Shown here: positions 24,150 through 34,503 of the stretch, piece by piece
Numbering within the stretch: the first letter of the stretch is position 1
How the letters are laid out: each line of letters begins with the position of its first letter
NCBI RefSeq assembly: GCF_026914185.1
Contig: NC_070571.1
Span: forward strand, 1,240,001-1,304,000
Direction of reading: 5' to 3'
Length of the DNA: 64,000 nucleotides
From: Puccinia triticina
Taxonomy: Eukaryota; Basidiomycota; Pucciniomycetes; Pucciniales; Pucciniaceae
The notes under the pieces: generated by a model
What the model was told of the DNA's origin: nothing
Database searches by the model: none
Seen by the model: only the letters and a program-made list of their open reading frames with translations
Program-made: the position numbers and the translations under genes

Positions 24150-25790
24150 TACTGGTGATGGCCGGTCATTGAGAGGAGGTGTTATTACCCTTGATGACCG
24201 GTCTGTGCCGGTCATCGGGAGTAGTAGCACCTCCCCTCAATGACCGGTACACACCGGTCATCGAAGGGAATATGTCAGGCGCGGTGATGCCAAGAGTAGA
24301 TATACTCTTCTAGCTACACCGGTGACTGCGCAGCAGTGCGGTGGTAAGCGCGATAGAGGTGCGGCAAAAGTATAAAATAACTTTAAAGTTATTTTGAGAT
24401 GAACCCAAAAAGGGGTTTAACGGAGAGGCCAGGAGCGCCTGGGGTATTTAAGTGCCCTCCGTGGATCTTACAGGGCCTGCGCACGGAATGCGCAGGGGTT
24501 TTTATAAAACCTGTGACTTCTGGGGCCCAATTAAGGGTGTATTTCAAACGTATAAACGTTCCCAGGCTAGGGAATAGAGATCCCGATAGAGAAATGAAAA
24601 CGGCGGACTTACTCGTGAAGAGAGTCCGCGAAAGAAGACAGCAAATGAATCAAACGAACCGAGATCGGAACGGTACAGGCAAGCGACCGGGTCTGATGGA
24701 TGAGGGCGGGGCTGGTACGGCGACGAGGTGGTTGGTATGAATCTGGGGAGGCTTCTACTCGCTCAAAAGCCTCCCCTTATATATATTCTTGCGGCAACCG
24801 GTAGGGTCGCCTTTCTATTTTCAAATTCCTCGCGGCTTCTCGTCCGCGGGAAAGATTGGTTAGGACAGGAGTGGTAGAGCTTTCTATTGCTCGCATCGCT
24901 CCTGTCCTTGTTACTCAACGGCGAGTATTACTCTTCCTCGGTCCGAGGAAGAGTTCTACTCTTGGTGTCATTCTATTGGTTGTTCATCTTTGGCCGGTGG
25001 AGAAGCAGTGGTTCACTTCTTTTACTACTCTTCTCCGGCCGTTTCCTGTAGAACGTTCTACCATCTCTTTGTTCTGTTCAGACGAATAGCAAACCCGTTC
25101 TCTTGGCCTGAGAACGGGTTTTTGAACATAGTTTATTTTTCTTCTCCGGCCGCTGCTTGCGGCTGGAGTTTTGACAGTCTCTCATTGTTCTAAGGGAAGA
25201 CTTTGTTATATATTCATTTTAGTATGTGCGGCGCTCTGCGCCGCTATTTAGTGTTCAAATAATGAATATGGTATTTATTTTATGTGCGGCGCTCTGCACC
25301 GCAATAAATGTGTACTTCTTAACACCTGTTGTATCTTTTAGTTAGCTGGGCTCTAACTTAATGTAGTAGCCCGGCTGACAGAATAACACCTCCTCTGGAT
25401 GACCGGTGCACACTGGTCATCCAGAGAAGTTGTTATTCCCCTTGATGACCAGTGTGTACCGGTCATTGAGAGGAGATGTTACTACTCCCAATGACCGGCA
25501 CAGACCGGTCATTGAGAGGAGGTGTTATGACCCTTGATGACCGGTCTGTGCCGGTCATTGGGAGGTGTGACTGATGACCGGTCCACACCAGTCATCAAGA
25601 GGTGTGATTGATGACTGGTCCGCGCCGGTCATGGAGAGGTGTGAGTCCCCTCAATGACTGGTACAGACCGGTCATTGAGAGGTGTGATTCCTCTCAATGA
25701 CCGGCGGTCTGGCACAGACCAGTCATTGAGAGATGTTAATCCGCTCAATGCTGGTCTGTACCTGTCATGGAGATCAGGAGGTGACAGCTG
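24150..25790 (+). mobile_element. Palindrome-array element, copy A (ACCGGTCAT family)
   Basis: Left (24157-24262) and right (25379-25750) flanks are arrays of near-palindromic units of the form GATGACCGGT-N(4-6)-ACCGGTCAT, spaced by AAGAGG/GAGAGGTGTTA. The interior has unique GC-rich sequence with small hairpins (GGACAGGAG/CTCCTGTCC, GCGGCGC/GCGCCGC) and no supported gene. The stretch 24290-24560 (GGTGATGCCAAGAGTA, AACCCAAAAAGGGGTTTAAC, TCTGGGGCCCA) recurs inverted at 54605-54890. Confidence 0.65.
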
Positions 25791-25879
25791 GCATTGTTTG
25801 TACATAGCCCCTGGATGGCCAGACATCCTGTAGTATACCCTGCTTGCAGATGCCGGACATCAGATATGTATGGGGTTGA

Positions 25880-26170
25880 AGTTGTAGGCACTCCAGCTCT
25901 GGCTGGAGTGCACAGTACCCCACTCACCTTTTGAGGAGGAGAAATATCCAGAATGGAGTGCTGGGGGAATGCACTCCAATCTGATGGAGTGAGAATCATG
26001 GGCACTCATTACATTTCCTGGCCACTGGAGTTCTTTGTGGTGCACTCCAAAGAGTCTTGAGTCCCCAGTTGTGCACTCCAATTGAATTGGAGTACTCAAG
26101 TCTGTACTCCAACAATCATTGGAGTGCACACTCCATACACTCACTTTTTGAGTGCTTTTGGGATTTTTTT
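25880..26170. repeat. GGAGTGCA/TGCACTCC inverted-motif array
   Basis: About ten copies of GGAGTGCA or TGCACTCC in alternating orientation, several paired as local palindromes (CACTCCAATTGAATTGGAGT; TACTCCAACAATCATTGGAG). It directly abuts the 3' end of the pogo-like transposase remnant. It may be a subterminal repeat region of a transposon or an independent array. Confidence 0.6.
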
Positions 26171-26179
26171 AGAGTGCAT

Positions 26180-27297
26180 TTAGGCTGACACATTTTTTAT
26201 TGTTTCGTTGGAAACACTCTTCCAGGCCATACAACTCAGTTGCATCGCCTCAAGTTGATTGATCCCGTAGACCTTGGAAGTCGGAACACCTTGATTGTAA
26301 CACTGGTTTGATTTGGATATAAATTGCTGCTGGTATATTGTTTTGAATGTTTGGATAATGCCAGCATCCATCGGCTGGACATGAGACTTAAGATTTGGCA
26401 AAAAAAACTCTAATAGGATGTTTGAAAGGCCACCATCAGGGATACTGTGACCGGAAAAGTTGTCCACTAGCAAAATGATCTGTTGATTTTCAATCTCCAT
26501 TTTTTGGTTGAACTTGATGATCCAGTCATGGAAGATTTTTGTGTTCATCCAAGCTTGATCGTTATTGTAATACTCAAAGCCAAGTTGAAGGCCAGTTTTC
26601 TTTCCCAAGGCTCTTGGTTTGAAAGCTTTTCCAATAAAAAAGAGAGGAAGTCACTCTGAGCCATCCGAGTTTGCAGTCACAGCAATGGTGATTCAAGTCT
26701 TATTTCCTTTCAATCCACTAGTCTGTTCTTTCGCTAAACCCCAATCAGGTGGCATCCTAAAACCAGATTGCTTATCAATACACATGTATGTTTTTAATTT
26801 CAAAAAGGGTGGGGCATCTGTTTGATCTGTGGAAACTGATTTGGACAGGTTTGTTTCATATGACTTGCAGCTATCTTCTCTTCTTTTTGGATATTCTCCT
26901 CATCTTTAACCCAAGCTGAAACAAGAGGTTGCTTGAAGCCGATCATAGGATAGACGGAGTCAAAATGCGCAGCAGTTTTTGTTTGGTTGCCTCTGTTTTT
27001 CTTGTGCCAATCAAGCAGCTCAACCTTCTGCGCGATCATGGCACAAGCATGTTTCTTGACAGACTTAGAGCTAGATTTCAGCGTTGAGGTTTTATTGATT
27101 GAAGTTCTCTTTTTTGGAGAGGTCTCTTTTTTCTTGATTTTTCCTTTCTTTTTGGATAATGATTTGGTCTTGATGCTGTTGATTTTGTTGATTGTTTTGA
27201 TTTCGCTAGGACTAATTGACATTGATTTGCCTTTTGGTTTCAGAGCAGCTATCTTCTCAATCAAAATCATCTTGTCAATTAAGTTTCCTCCATCCAT
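26180..27297 (-). pseudogene. Pogo/Tigger-like (CENP-B type) DDE transposase, inactivated
   Basis: The N-terminal part has the CENP-B/pogo helix-turn-helix style (KVELLDWHKKNRGNQTKTAA, then KQPLVSAW) after a Lys/Ser-rich segment. The C-terminal part has the DDE endonuclease layout: MPPDWGLAKEQTSGLKGNKT, FFIGKAFKPR, LGFEYYNNDQAWM, IILLVDNFSGH (second Asp), and FLPNLKSHVQPMDAGIIQTF. It is dead: the two halves are in different frames near 26830, and there are TGA stops at 26695-26693 and 26653-26651. The first falls where the family has Arg (KT-R-ITI). The element's right end is probably at 27779 (CAGTCAATTCTGCTC on this strand) next to TA, as in pogo elements. The left end was not found. Confidence 0.8.
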
Positions 27298-27826
27298 GCT
27301 TCTTTGGATTCAGTAAGTTTATTCTTTGTTCTTTTTTCAACAAGCTCCTTGTTTCTTTTTTCAACTTTGTTCATCAAAGTTTGATATTTCTTCAAGAGTT
27401 GATCAACTTGAATGTTCTCTATTGAGCTGGAGTAGGTAAGATTGTCGGGTTTATCTGAGTTAGATTGGTTGAAAGACAATATATTGCCCTGTCGGAGAAG
27501 ATATTTTGGGGGGTGGCTCTTCCATGATGGAATGGTCAGACAGAAGAGCTTTCTGAAGGAATACAGAAGTCCCACCAGGTCTCAAGAGCCGCCAGTGATG
27601 GTGCCAAGAAACCCATAATTTTCCAGTTTTTACCACCAGAATGGTATGGGTTACGGCGTATTGGAGAGTTATGGGTTTTGGCCATTTCTTGGCTGTCTGC
27701 CAACTTGGTGAACACATTTTGCCATGGGTTACAGGAGAGTATGGTTTAATAGAGGTATGGGTTTGAGCAGAATTGACTGTATAGAAAAGAATGTAAAATA
27801 AAGCAGTCAAGAAAGAAGAAAAGGGG
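27298..27826. other. 5' region and right terminus of the pogo-like element
   Basis: The minus strand reads CAGTCAATTCTGCTCAAACC from 27779 inward, flanked by TA (27780-27781). The rest is non-coding DNA up to the hAT stop at 27827. A similar terminus starting CAGTCAAGCC lies at 39747. Confidence 0.45.
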
Positions 27827-28110
27827 CTACTTCTTAATCCAGTCTTGAGCGCATAAGAGTGCTTCAATGGTTTCGTTGCTCAGGCGGCTTCGGTAGTTGT
27901 CCAAGACACGCCCCCCAGTGGAAAAGGCCAATTCTGATGACACAGAGGTCGCCGGGGCCATCAAGATTACCTTGGCAAGCTTTGAAAGGGTTGGAAAGCG
28001 GGAGGCATTGATCTTCAACCAGCTGAGGAGATCAAACTGTTCATCACTGGTTATGCCAACATTCCTCTCCTCAAGTTAGAGGTCTAATTTGGCACCCGGT
28101 GGGTTGGATT
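27827..28110 (-). pseudogene. hAT transposase 1, C-terminal dimerisation part
   Basis: It encodes EERNVGITSDEQFDLLSWLK, then RFPTLSKLAKVILMAPATSV, SSELAFSTGG and a tail ending DWIKK. This is the hAT dimerisation domain. It continues in frame with 34191-33757 once the copia insertion is removed; the joint lies in the target duplication. A TAA at 28078-28076 interrupts it where the family usually has an aromatic residue before LEE. The gene ends at TAG 27829-27827. Confidence 0.85.
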
Positions 28111-28918
28111 TGTGAAACTTCTCCTGACACCTCAGGCAACGCGCCTCCTCTGTCTCGACCGGTCCAGCCTCACAACCATCACGCCCGAGTTACAGATCAA
28201 ACTAACCCTCACAATACAGGTAAGTCTGACTCCTATACCAGTTTCAACTGATGATACAGGATGATACAGGAACCGCGAGCTGACTGAATCATCACTTTAC
28301 CCTCATTTACCGCCCAGGCGATGCTCACATGCAGGAAGAATACGACCAAACCGGTCAGGGCCTAGATACCGCAACCAACCTGGACCCTTATTGGGCCAGT
28401 GCAGAGCAACGTTAATCGGCACTCCATCACAGTAAGCCACCTTACTCATAGCACTATAAAAGAGGCCAGTGGAACTGATCCCTTGTCTCGCTTCTCTTGT
28501 CGCACTTCTTTCTCACAGTCCTAACCCAGCAGCCAGATCACTTCAAGCTTTATCCCAATAACCTTTCTTCCTTGCCTCTACTCTTCAGCTCCTAGACCCT
28601 GTCCTGTCTTGTGCGACCAGCAAACCACAGCAGCCTGAAGCTTTTCACTTCTCCCTCATCTTCAACTTCTCTCTGACTCACGTCCTCTACAGACCTTCTT
28701 CTTCTTCGCCTATACTTCTTCTCACTGTTTCTTTACTTCACTACCTCATCCCGTTTCTTACCATTGCAATCCTGCTCTTAGGTAAGATTCAGAATCTTTT
28801 ATTGTTTCCTCCTGAAAAACTGTTTCTTTTTTCATTTCTCTATCATTGTACATATATTTGTTTGTATGATACAAGAGGTCTGATGAAATACACGCTCTTA
28901 GTCTCCTGAATTCTTGCA
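28111..28918 (+). repeat. 5' LTR of the copia element
   Basis: TATA box (TATAAAA) at 28455-28461. It has a good splice donor (TTAG|GTAAGA) at 28782. Candidate acceptors are GCAG at 28918-28919, exactly at the LTR/internal boundary, and TTTTCAG at about 28964, upstream of the gag ATG at 28986. A leader intron is therefore possible. Confidence 0.9.
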
Positions 28919-28985
28919 GATTTACAGTCTTGAAACTCAAACGAACCACTCGACTCACTTTTCAGATTGACAAGAGCAGGACAAC

Positions 28986-29774
28986 ATGACGGCTAACATC
29001 AGCAAAGAGGAACTCAAACAGATTCCGGTTCTCACCGGCAGCGGCAACTACCCCATCTGGTCTAATCGGATGGAAGGCCTCCTTACCCAAAATGGCTTGT
29101 TTGGCACGGTTACCACCAATCCAGGGCAAAACCCAAACGCCCGGACTAGAGAACTACTGTCCAAAACCGCGAAAATCTTGTGCTCGAAAATAGGCGATAG
29201 AATCTACAACGGCATCGTCAAGCAACATCGAATTTCCAACGGCTATGAAATATGGTCAAAAGTCAAGAGAACCTACGGCTCATCGACAGCGCACGGTATA
29301 ACCAGAGCTACCAATCGCTGGCACAACCTCAAATTCAACGGGAATCTCAACTCTTTCCTCGATCAGGTAGAATCATGCCTCACCTTGTTCGATTCCATCA
29401 GTCACGTTCAAACTGAGGGCGCCATATGTGGCGCTATTTGCGGCAAGATAGTAGTCAAGAGGAGCGGCATTACGGATCCAATCATGATGAACGAAACCAT
29501 AATGAACAACTCCGAGCTTCTCATCGAAAAACTTCGGGACCTGGCTGTCAACGACAAATCTGTTCATAAGGCAGCTGGAGTCGAAAGAACAGGCACTGCG
29601 CTTGCCAGCACGCCAAGAACTCGCCCTCCTCCTGGATGTCGAAACAGTCGACACAACCCAGAGGCCACCCATCCAGAGTCAAAATGCTGGGCTTTGCACC
29701 CTGAACAATGTCCTGTCCGAAAACCCAAGAACCCCACTGGACTCACCACCAAGGCGCCTGATCAGCCCGAATAG
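28986..29774 (+). CDS. Copia Gag
   Basis: 262 residues starting MTANISKEELKQIPVLTGSG. The layout is that of copia Gag: an N-terminal GSGNYPIWSNRMEGLL block (capsid substrate-binding start), then YEIWSKVKRTYGSS, ATNRWHNLKFNG and LDQVESCLTLFD. Near the C-terminus is a variant zinc-knuckle-like segment, C-RNSRHNPEATHPESK-C-WALHPEQC, of the HPE kind. It ends at TAG 29772-29774. The following protease frame is the same, so gag and pol were probably one frame (or separated by read-through). Confidence 0.85.
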   Translation: MTANISKEELKQIPVLTGSGNYPIWSNRMEGLLTQNGLFGTVTTNPGQNPNARTRELLSKTAKILCSKIGDRIYNGIVKQHRISNGYEIWSKVKRTYGSSTAHGITRATNRWHNLKFNGNLNSFLDQVESCLTLFDSISHVQTEGAICGAICGKIVVKRSGITDPIMMNETIMNNSELLIEKLRDLAVNDKSVHKAAGVERTGTALASTPRTRPPPGCRNSRHNPEATHPESKCWALHPEQCPVRKPKNPTGLTTKAPDQPE

Positions 29775-32700
29775 TCCTTCTACAACACTCCGTCTTTTGC
29801 GCACTGTGTCACGGTCCAATGTCTCTCACACAATACGAATCCACTTGGGCCTGTCCTGGACTTGGGTGCATCGCACCACATGTTCAACGATCTAGCCTAC
29901 TTCAACGAGACGACCATTTGCAACGTTCCCATCAGCACCGGTAATGGATTGGATAGCCTGATTGCTACGAGGACCGGTACTGCGACCATTTTTCAGTCCG
30001 ATGGGAAGGTCCTTGAACTTCCTGATTCTCTCTTTGTCCCGGGCTTAAGCAGGCATCTGATCTCTCTCGGCAGGCTCACCAAGAAAACTGCGGTAATCAG
30101 CAAGGATGGACTCGTGCATCGAGTTGTCATTGACGACACAATCAACTTCACCTGCGTCATGACTAGCGGTGTCTTGGAGTTCACTACTGTCATTGGTCCG
30201 GTCTCTAGTTTTGTGACCTTGCTTTCCATTCGCACTCACTCGTCCGGAACCACTCCCTTCCACACCTGGCACTCCCGGCTTGGACATGCTGGCATTGCTC
30301 GCATGAAATTGGCTTTACCTGACATTCGCTTCGATCAACCAACCAATTGCAACCCATGTATGATGGGCAAGGCTTCTTGCCTTCCCTTCAAAGGGCATTT
30401 TGATGTCACTTCTGCTCCGCTTGAAGTCGTGCACGGGGATCTGGTTGGGCCAATCAATCCAACAACCAACTCGGGAGCTCGGTATTTCCTCACCCTAGTT
30501 GATCAACATACGGGGTATATTAGTGTCACCCTGCTTAAAGAGAAATCACAAGCCACTTCAGCAATCCTCGACTTCAAACGCTTTTTCGAGAATCAGACAG
30601 GCCACAACATAAAAAAGCTGATCACCGACGGTGGGGGGGAATTTGTCAACAAAAACCTTTCAGAACACCTTTGTGACTCAGGCATTCAGCACAATGTCGC
30701 ACCGCCATATACTCCTCAGCACAATGGAGTGGCAGAACGAGCGAACAAGACAATCATCAACATGTCACGGTGCATGATGATGCAGGCGAACCTTGCAAAA
30801 GAATGGTGGGGCGAGGCAGTCAAAACAGCTATGGCTGTCACCAACTGCTTGCCTTCAGTAGGCAAGAATCGACCTTCGCCAATTGAACAGCTCTTCAAGA
30901 AATCACCCAACTTGAAGATCTTTAAGCTGTTTGGTTGCAAAACGTGGCTAGTGAAGCCCAACCAGCTACAAACCTCAAAATTTGATCCTATTTCTTGGGA
31001 GGCTATCTTGATCGGCTACAGCAACAACTACTCATGCTATCAAGTGGTACATATAGCAGACAAGAAAGTTTTTGAGACTCGGCACGCCTACTTCAACGAA
31101 TAGCTCTTTCCTTCACTCACTGCCATCGCTCCCAGCCATGACTCGTTTCCCTACTCATCATTACCCAGCTTCTCGTCGGACGCGGCACTCCCTTTTGACG
31201 AGGTTTCATCTCCATCCTTGGAACAAGGGGCCGATCCTGCTCACTCTCCTGAGGGTATGGAGCTTGATGAAGTACCCATCTCTCCTACCGAGCGATCTGA
31301 AGTACGCAGTGTGTCTTCTCAACCTGAAGAACCCGCACCTTGTCGACTCATCATTCATGGACCAAGACATCCAACACTTATCGACAGCTCTATCGATTCC
31401 AGCAACATCCTTCACTACGAACGGTGACGGCCTCAGGCCTTTAATGCTCAGACTGTAGAACCCAAGACCCATTGGCAAGCTATGTACAGCAACGAGCGAG
31501 AACATTGGAAGCAAGCGGAAGAAAAGGAAATAACCAACATGATTAGCCATCACGTTTGGGACGCTCAAGCCATGACCGACCAAATTCACGCCATTCCTTC
31601 GACTTGGGCCTACAAGAAGAAGCTTGGCGCGAATAACGAAGTGACAGAATACAAAGCCAGGATTTGTGCTCAGGGATTCCGTCAAACGTACGGACTCAAT
31701 TTTGAGATGAAGTACGCTCCAACTGGAAAGCCGCCCTCTCTTTGAGTTCTGCTCTCGTTTGCCATCACCAACAATCTTCGAATCCACCAGCAAGACGTCA
31801 AGTTGGCCTTCCTCACCTGCGATCTTGAAGAACAAGTGTACATGTCTCCTCCTCCAGGGTATCTCTCGGGACAAAACGTTGTGTTAAAACTCAACAAAGC
31901 CATATACGGGCTCAAACAAGCATCGTTGGCTTGGTACAAAAGACTTAGCTCGTTCCTTATCAGCATCGGCTTTCAGACATCGGTCGCCGATCCCTGTGTG
32001 TTCTTTCGTACCTCTGCACCTGCTACCTGGATCTTTGCTCACGTGGACGACTTGGTCATAGTCAGTTCCGATCCGGAACACTTCAAGTTGCAAATGGCCG
32101 GAGAATTTCAAATCAAATACTTAGCGTCTTGTCCACTCGACCCAAAAATACATCTCTCGGAAGCTAGCTCGGATGACATTCAACACTTTCAGGAACTTGG
32201 CGTCAATTATCGAGCCATGATTGGCTCTCTCAACTATCTCAGTATCTTAACCCGACCCAACATCTCCTACGCAGTCAGTAAGCTGTCTCAGTTCCTTGAG
32301 CAGCCGGGTATGGCGCACTACTCTGCTGCCATGCAGGTGTTTCGCTACCTAAAAGGGACTCGAGGGAGGGGGCTCTCTTTCTTTCGATCTCATCCGTCTG
32401 GCATTGTTGCCTTGGTTGATGCTGATTGGGCAAACTGCCCTGACTCTCGTCGTTCTCACACCGGTTTCCTCGTTCAACTCAACAAACACATTGTTTCTTG
32501 GAAATCTCGCAAACAAACCACCGTCTCCCTCTCGTCCACGGAAGCAGAGTAAAAGGCGCTGACCGAAGTCTCTAAGGAAGTTGCTTGGTTGGTCAATCTG
32601 ATCAAGGAAGTCCTTCCTGAACAACTTCTTGACACTCCCACCGTCCTAGTCGACAACCGTGGCGCCATTGATCTCGCTCTCAGCCAAATCAGTCAAAATG

Positions 32701-32853
32701 GTTTCCGCACTAAACATATGGATCTACAACTACATTTTGTACGGAAGTTGATCAGGTCTCAAGTTCTTTGCCTTCAATACATCAAGTCCGATCTGAACAC
32801 GTCCAACCTGCTCACCAAACCAGTTAGGACGTTTGCGCATCGTCAAAGCACTT
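29775..32853 (+). pseudogene. Copia Pol (protease, integrase, RT, RNase H) with in-frame stops
   Basis: One reading frame, shared with gag, runs the full length without a frameshift but is broken by TAG 31101-31103, TGA 31425-31427, TGA 31743-31745 and TAA 32550-32552. Protease: LDLGASHHM at about 29856, with DLG in place of the usual DSG/DTG. Integrase: an HHCC finger (WHSRLGH to CNPCMMGK), then HGDLVGP, LITDGGGEF and HNGVAERANKT for the DDE residues. RT: VKLAFLTCDLEEQVYMSPP, KAIYGLKQASLAWYKRL, FAHVDDLVIVS. After FQIKYL the sequence jumps to CPLDPK, so about 40 residues around the usual LLGMKI block are missing. RNase H: DADWANCPDSRRSHTGF and DLNTSNLLTKPV. Confidence 0.9.
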
Positions 32854-32922
32854 GACTCCTTCACCTCAGACACGTTGCAAGTTTCTTCTGCTTCTCACCT
32901 GACGGCTCCAAGCATGAGGGGC

Positions 32923-33751
32923 TGTGAAACTTCGCCTGACACCTCAGGCAACGCGCCTCCTCTGTCTCAACCGGTCCAGCCTCACAACCATCACGCCCGA
33001 GTTACAGGTCAAACTAATCCTCACGATACAGGTAAGTCTGACTCCTATACCAGTTTCAACTGATGATACAGGATGATACAGGAACCGCGAGCTGACTGAA
33101 TCATCACTTTACCCTCATTTACCGCCCAGGCGATGCTCACATGCAGGAAGAATACGACCAAACCGGTCAGGGCCTAGATACCGCAACCAACCTGGACCCT
33201 TATTGGGCCAGTGCAGAGCAACGTTAATCGGCACTCCATCACAGTAAGCCACCTTACTCGTAGCACTATAAAAGAGGCCAGTGGAACTGATCCCTTGTCT
33301 CGCTTCTCTTGTCGCACTTCTTTCTCACAGTCCTAACCCAGCAGCCAGATCACTTCAAGCTTTATCCCAATAACCTTTCTTCCTTGCCTCTACTCTTCAG
33401 CTCCTAGACCCTGTCCTGTCTTGTGCGACCAGCAAACCACAGCAGCCTGAAGCTTTTCACTTCTCCCTCATCTTCAACTTCTCTCTGACTCACGTCCTCT
33501 ACAGACCTTCTTCTTCTTCGCCTATACTTCTTCTCACTGTTTCTTTACTTCACTACCTCATCCCGTTTCTTACCATTGCGATCCTGCTCTTAGGTAAGAT
33601 TCAGAATCTTTTATTGTTTCCTCCTGAAAAACTGTTTCTTTTTTCATTTCTCTATCATTGTACATATATTTGTTTGTATGATACAAGAGGTCTGATGAAA
33701 TACACGCTCTTTCTGATGAAATACACGCTCTTAGTCTCCTGAATTCTTGCA
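32923..33751 (+). repeat. 3' LTR of the copia element
   Basis: Matches the 5' LTR apart from scattered substitutions and a 21-bp duplication of TTCTGATGAAATACACGCTC at about 33709-33730. The TATA box is near 33267. Confidence 0.9.
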
Positions 33752-33756
33752 GGATT

Positions 33757-34316
33757 GGCTGCTGTCTGTGGTGCCATTCATGTATTGGAGGAACCAAGTG
33801 GTATCCTCATTGGCTTTTGTTTTTGGGCTCAATGGTTTCTGGACTTGTGATTTGGAAGTGGCAGAGACAGGAGAGTACATTCCAGATAAATTGAGGATAG
33901 CCTCCCTGACCTTGCCCAGAAAGTCCTTGATCTCTTCAGAAGTGTGCATATTGATTAGGCTGAACTGAAGCTAGTGGATTTTGTAGTGAGGGTTAAGTAC
34001 AAGTCTAATAGCTGCTATTTCTTGCATTGGCTCCCAGTATTTGAGGAATTTCTCCCTCATTGGCTTGATTATTTTGGTGATGTGACTGTTGCTGAGCTTG
34101 GAGGCTTCAGACAATTGCTTCTCAATCCTCTTCATTGCACAGTAGGAGTGGTTTGTTGTTGGGTACCGAGTACTGCTGAGCTCTAAAGTTGCTGTAAAAA
34201 ACAAGAACCCATTAAAAAAATTACTAAGAACAATTGAATAACATTGAAATAAAGGAAAAACTCACCTTCATAAAATGGCTCGAGTCCAAAAAGTCTGTCA
34301 TCACAGCTAGCTTGTC
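33757..34316 (-). pseudogene. hAT transposase 1, central part, interrupted by copia
   Basis: A short upstream exon ends at 34266 (DDRLFGLEPFYEA). A GT-AG intron (34265-34192, 74 nt) leads to an exon with TLELSSTRYPTTNHSY, EKQLSEASKLSNSHI, PMREKFLKYWEPMQEIAAI, LVLNPHYKI and EIKDFLGKVREAI, all typical of the hAT core. A TAG at 33973-33971 (after HYKIH) interrupts it. The exon runs into the copia target site GGATT and resumes at 28110. To the right, coding sequence stops at the GC-rich repeat (34317-34503), so the N-terminal part is lost or displaced. Confidence 0.85.
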
Positions 34317-34503
34317 CGGACCAGATGAGCAAGGCACAGCCCACGGGCGCCCAACGGGCAGCGCGCGCCAACCCGCGCCGTGTAGCAACTTGAACAGGCT
34401 GGGCCAAAGCTCAATATTTCAACAAAAGCACTGTCTGCGCCCGGCCCAAACCCGGCCGGGTTCAGGCGGCCTAATGGACACCCAGCCCAATTGTCAACCC
34501 TAG
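34317..34503. repeat. GC-rich dispersed repeat, copy 2 (inverted relative to copy 1)
   Basis: The reverse complement starts TAGGGTTGACAATTGGGC and includes CAGACAGTGCTTTTGT and CGGCGCGGGTTGGCGCG, in the order seen at 21030-21285. It interrupts the hAT 1 coding region on its N-terminal side. Confidence 0.6.

Larger units (their letters stand above)
28111..33751 (+). mobile_element. Full-length Ty1/copia LTR retrotransposon inserted in hAT transposase 1
   Basis: Total length is 5641 bp. The LTRs are 28111-28918 (808 bp) and 32923-33751 (829 bp), starting TGTGAAACTTC and ending TTCTTGCA, with the 5-bp target duplication GGATT at 28106-28110 and 33752-33756. Order is gag, protease, integrase, reverse transcriptase, RNase H, which defines copia. 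A purine-rich tract (GCATGAGGGGC) precedes the 3' LTR. The LTRs differ by roughly eight substitutions that I could see, plus one 21-bp tandem duplication in the 3' copy, so the insertion is fairly young. Five in-frame stops make it non-autonomous now. Confidence 0.95.
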
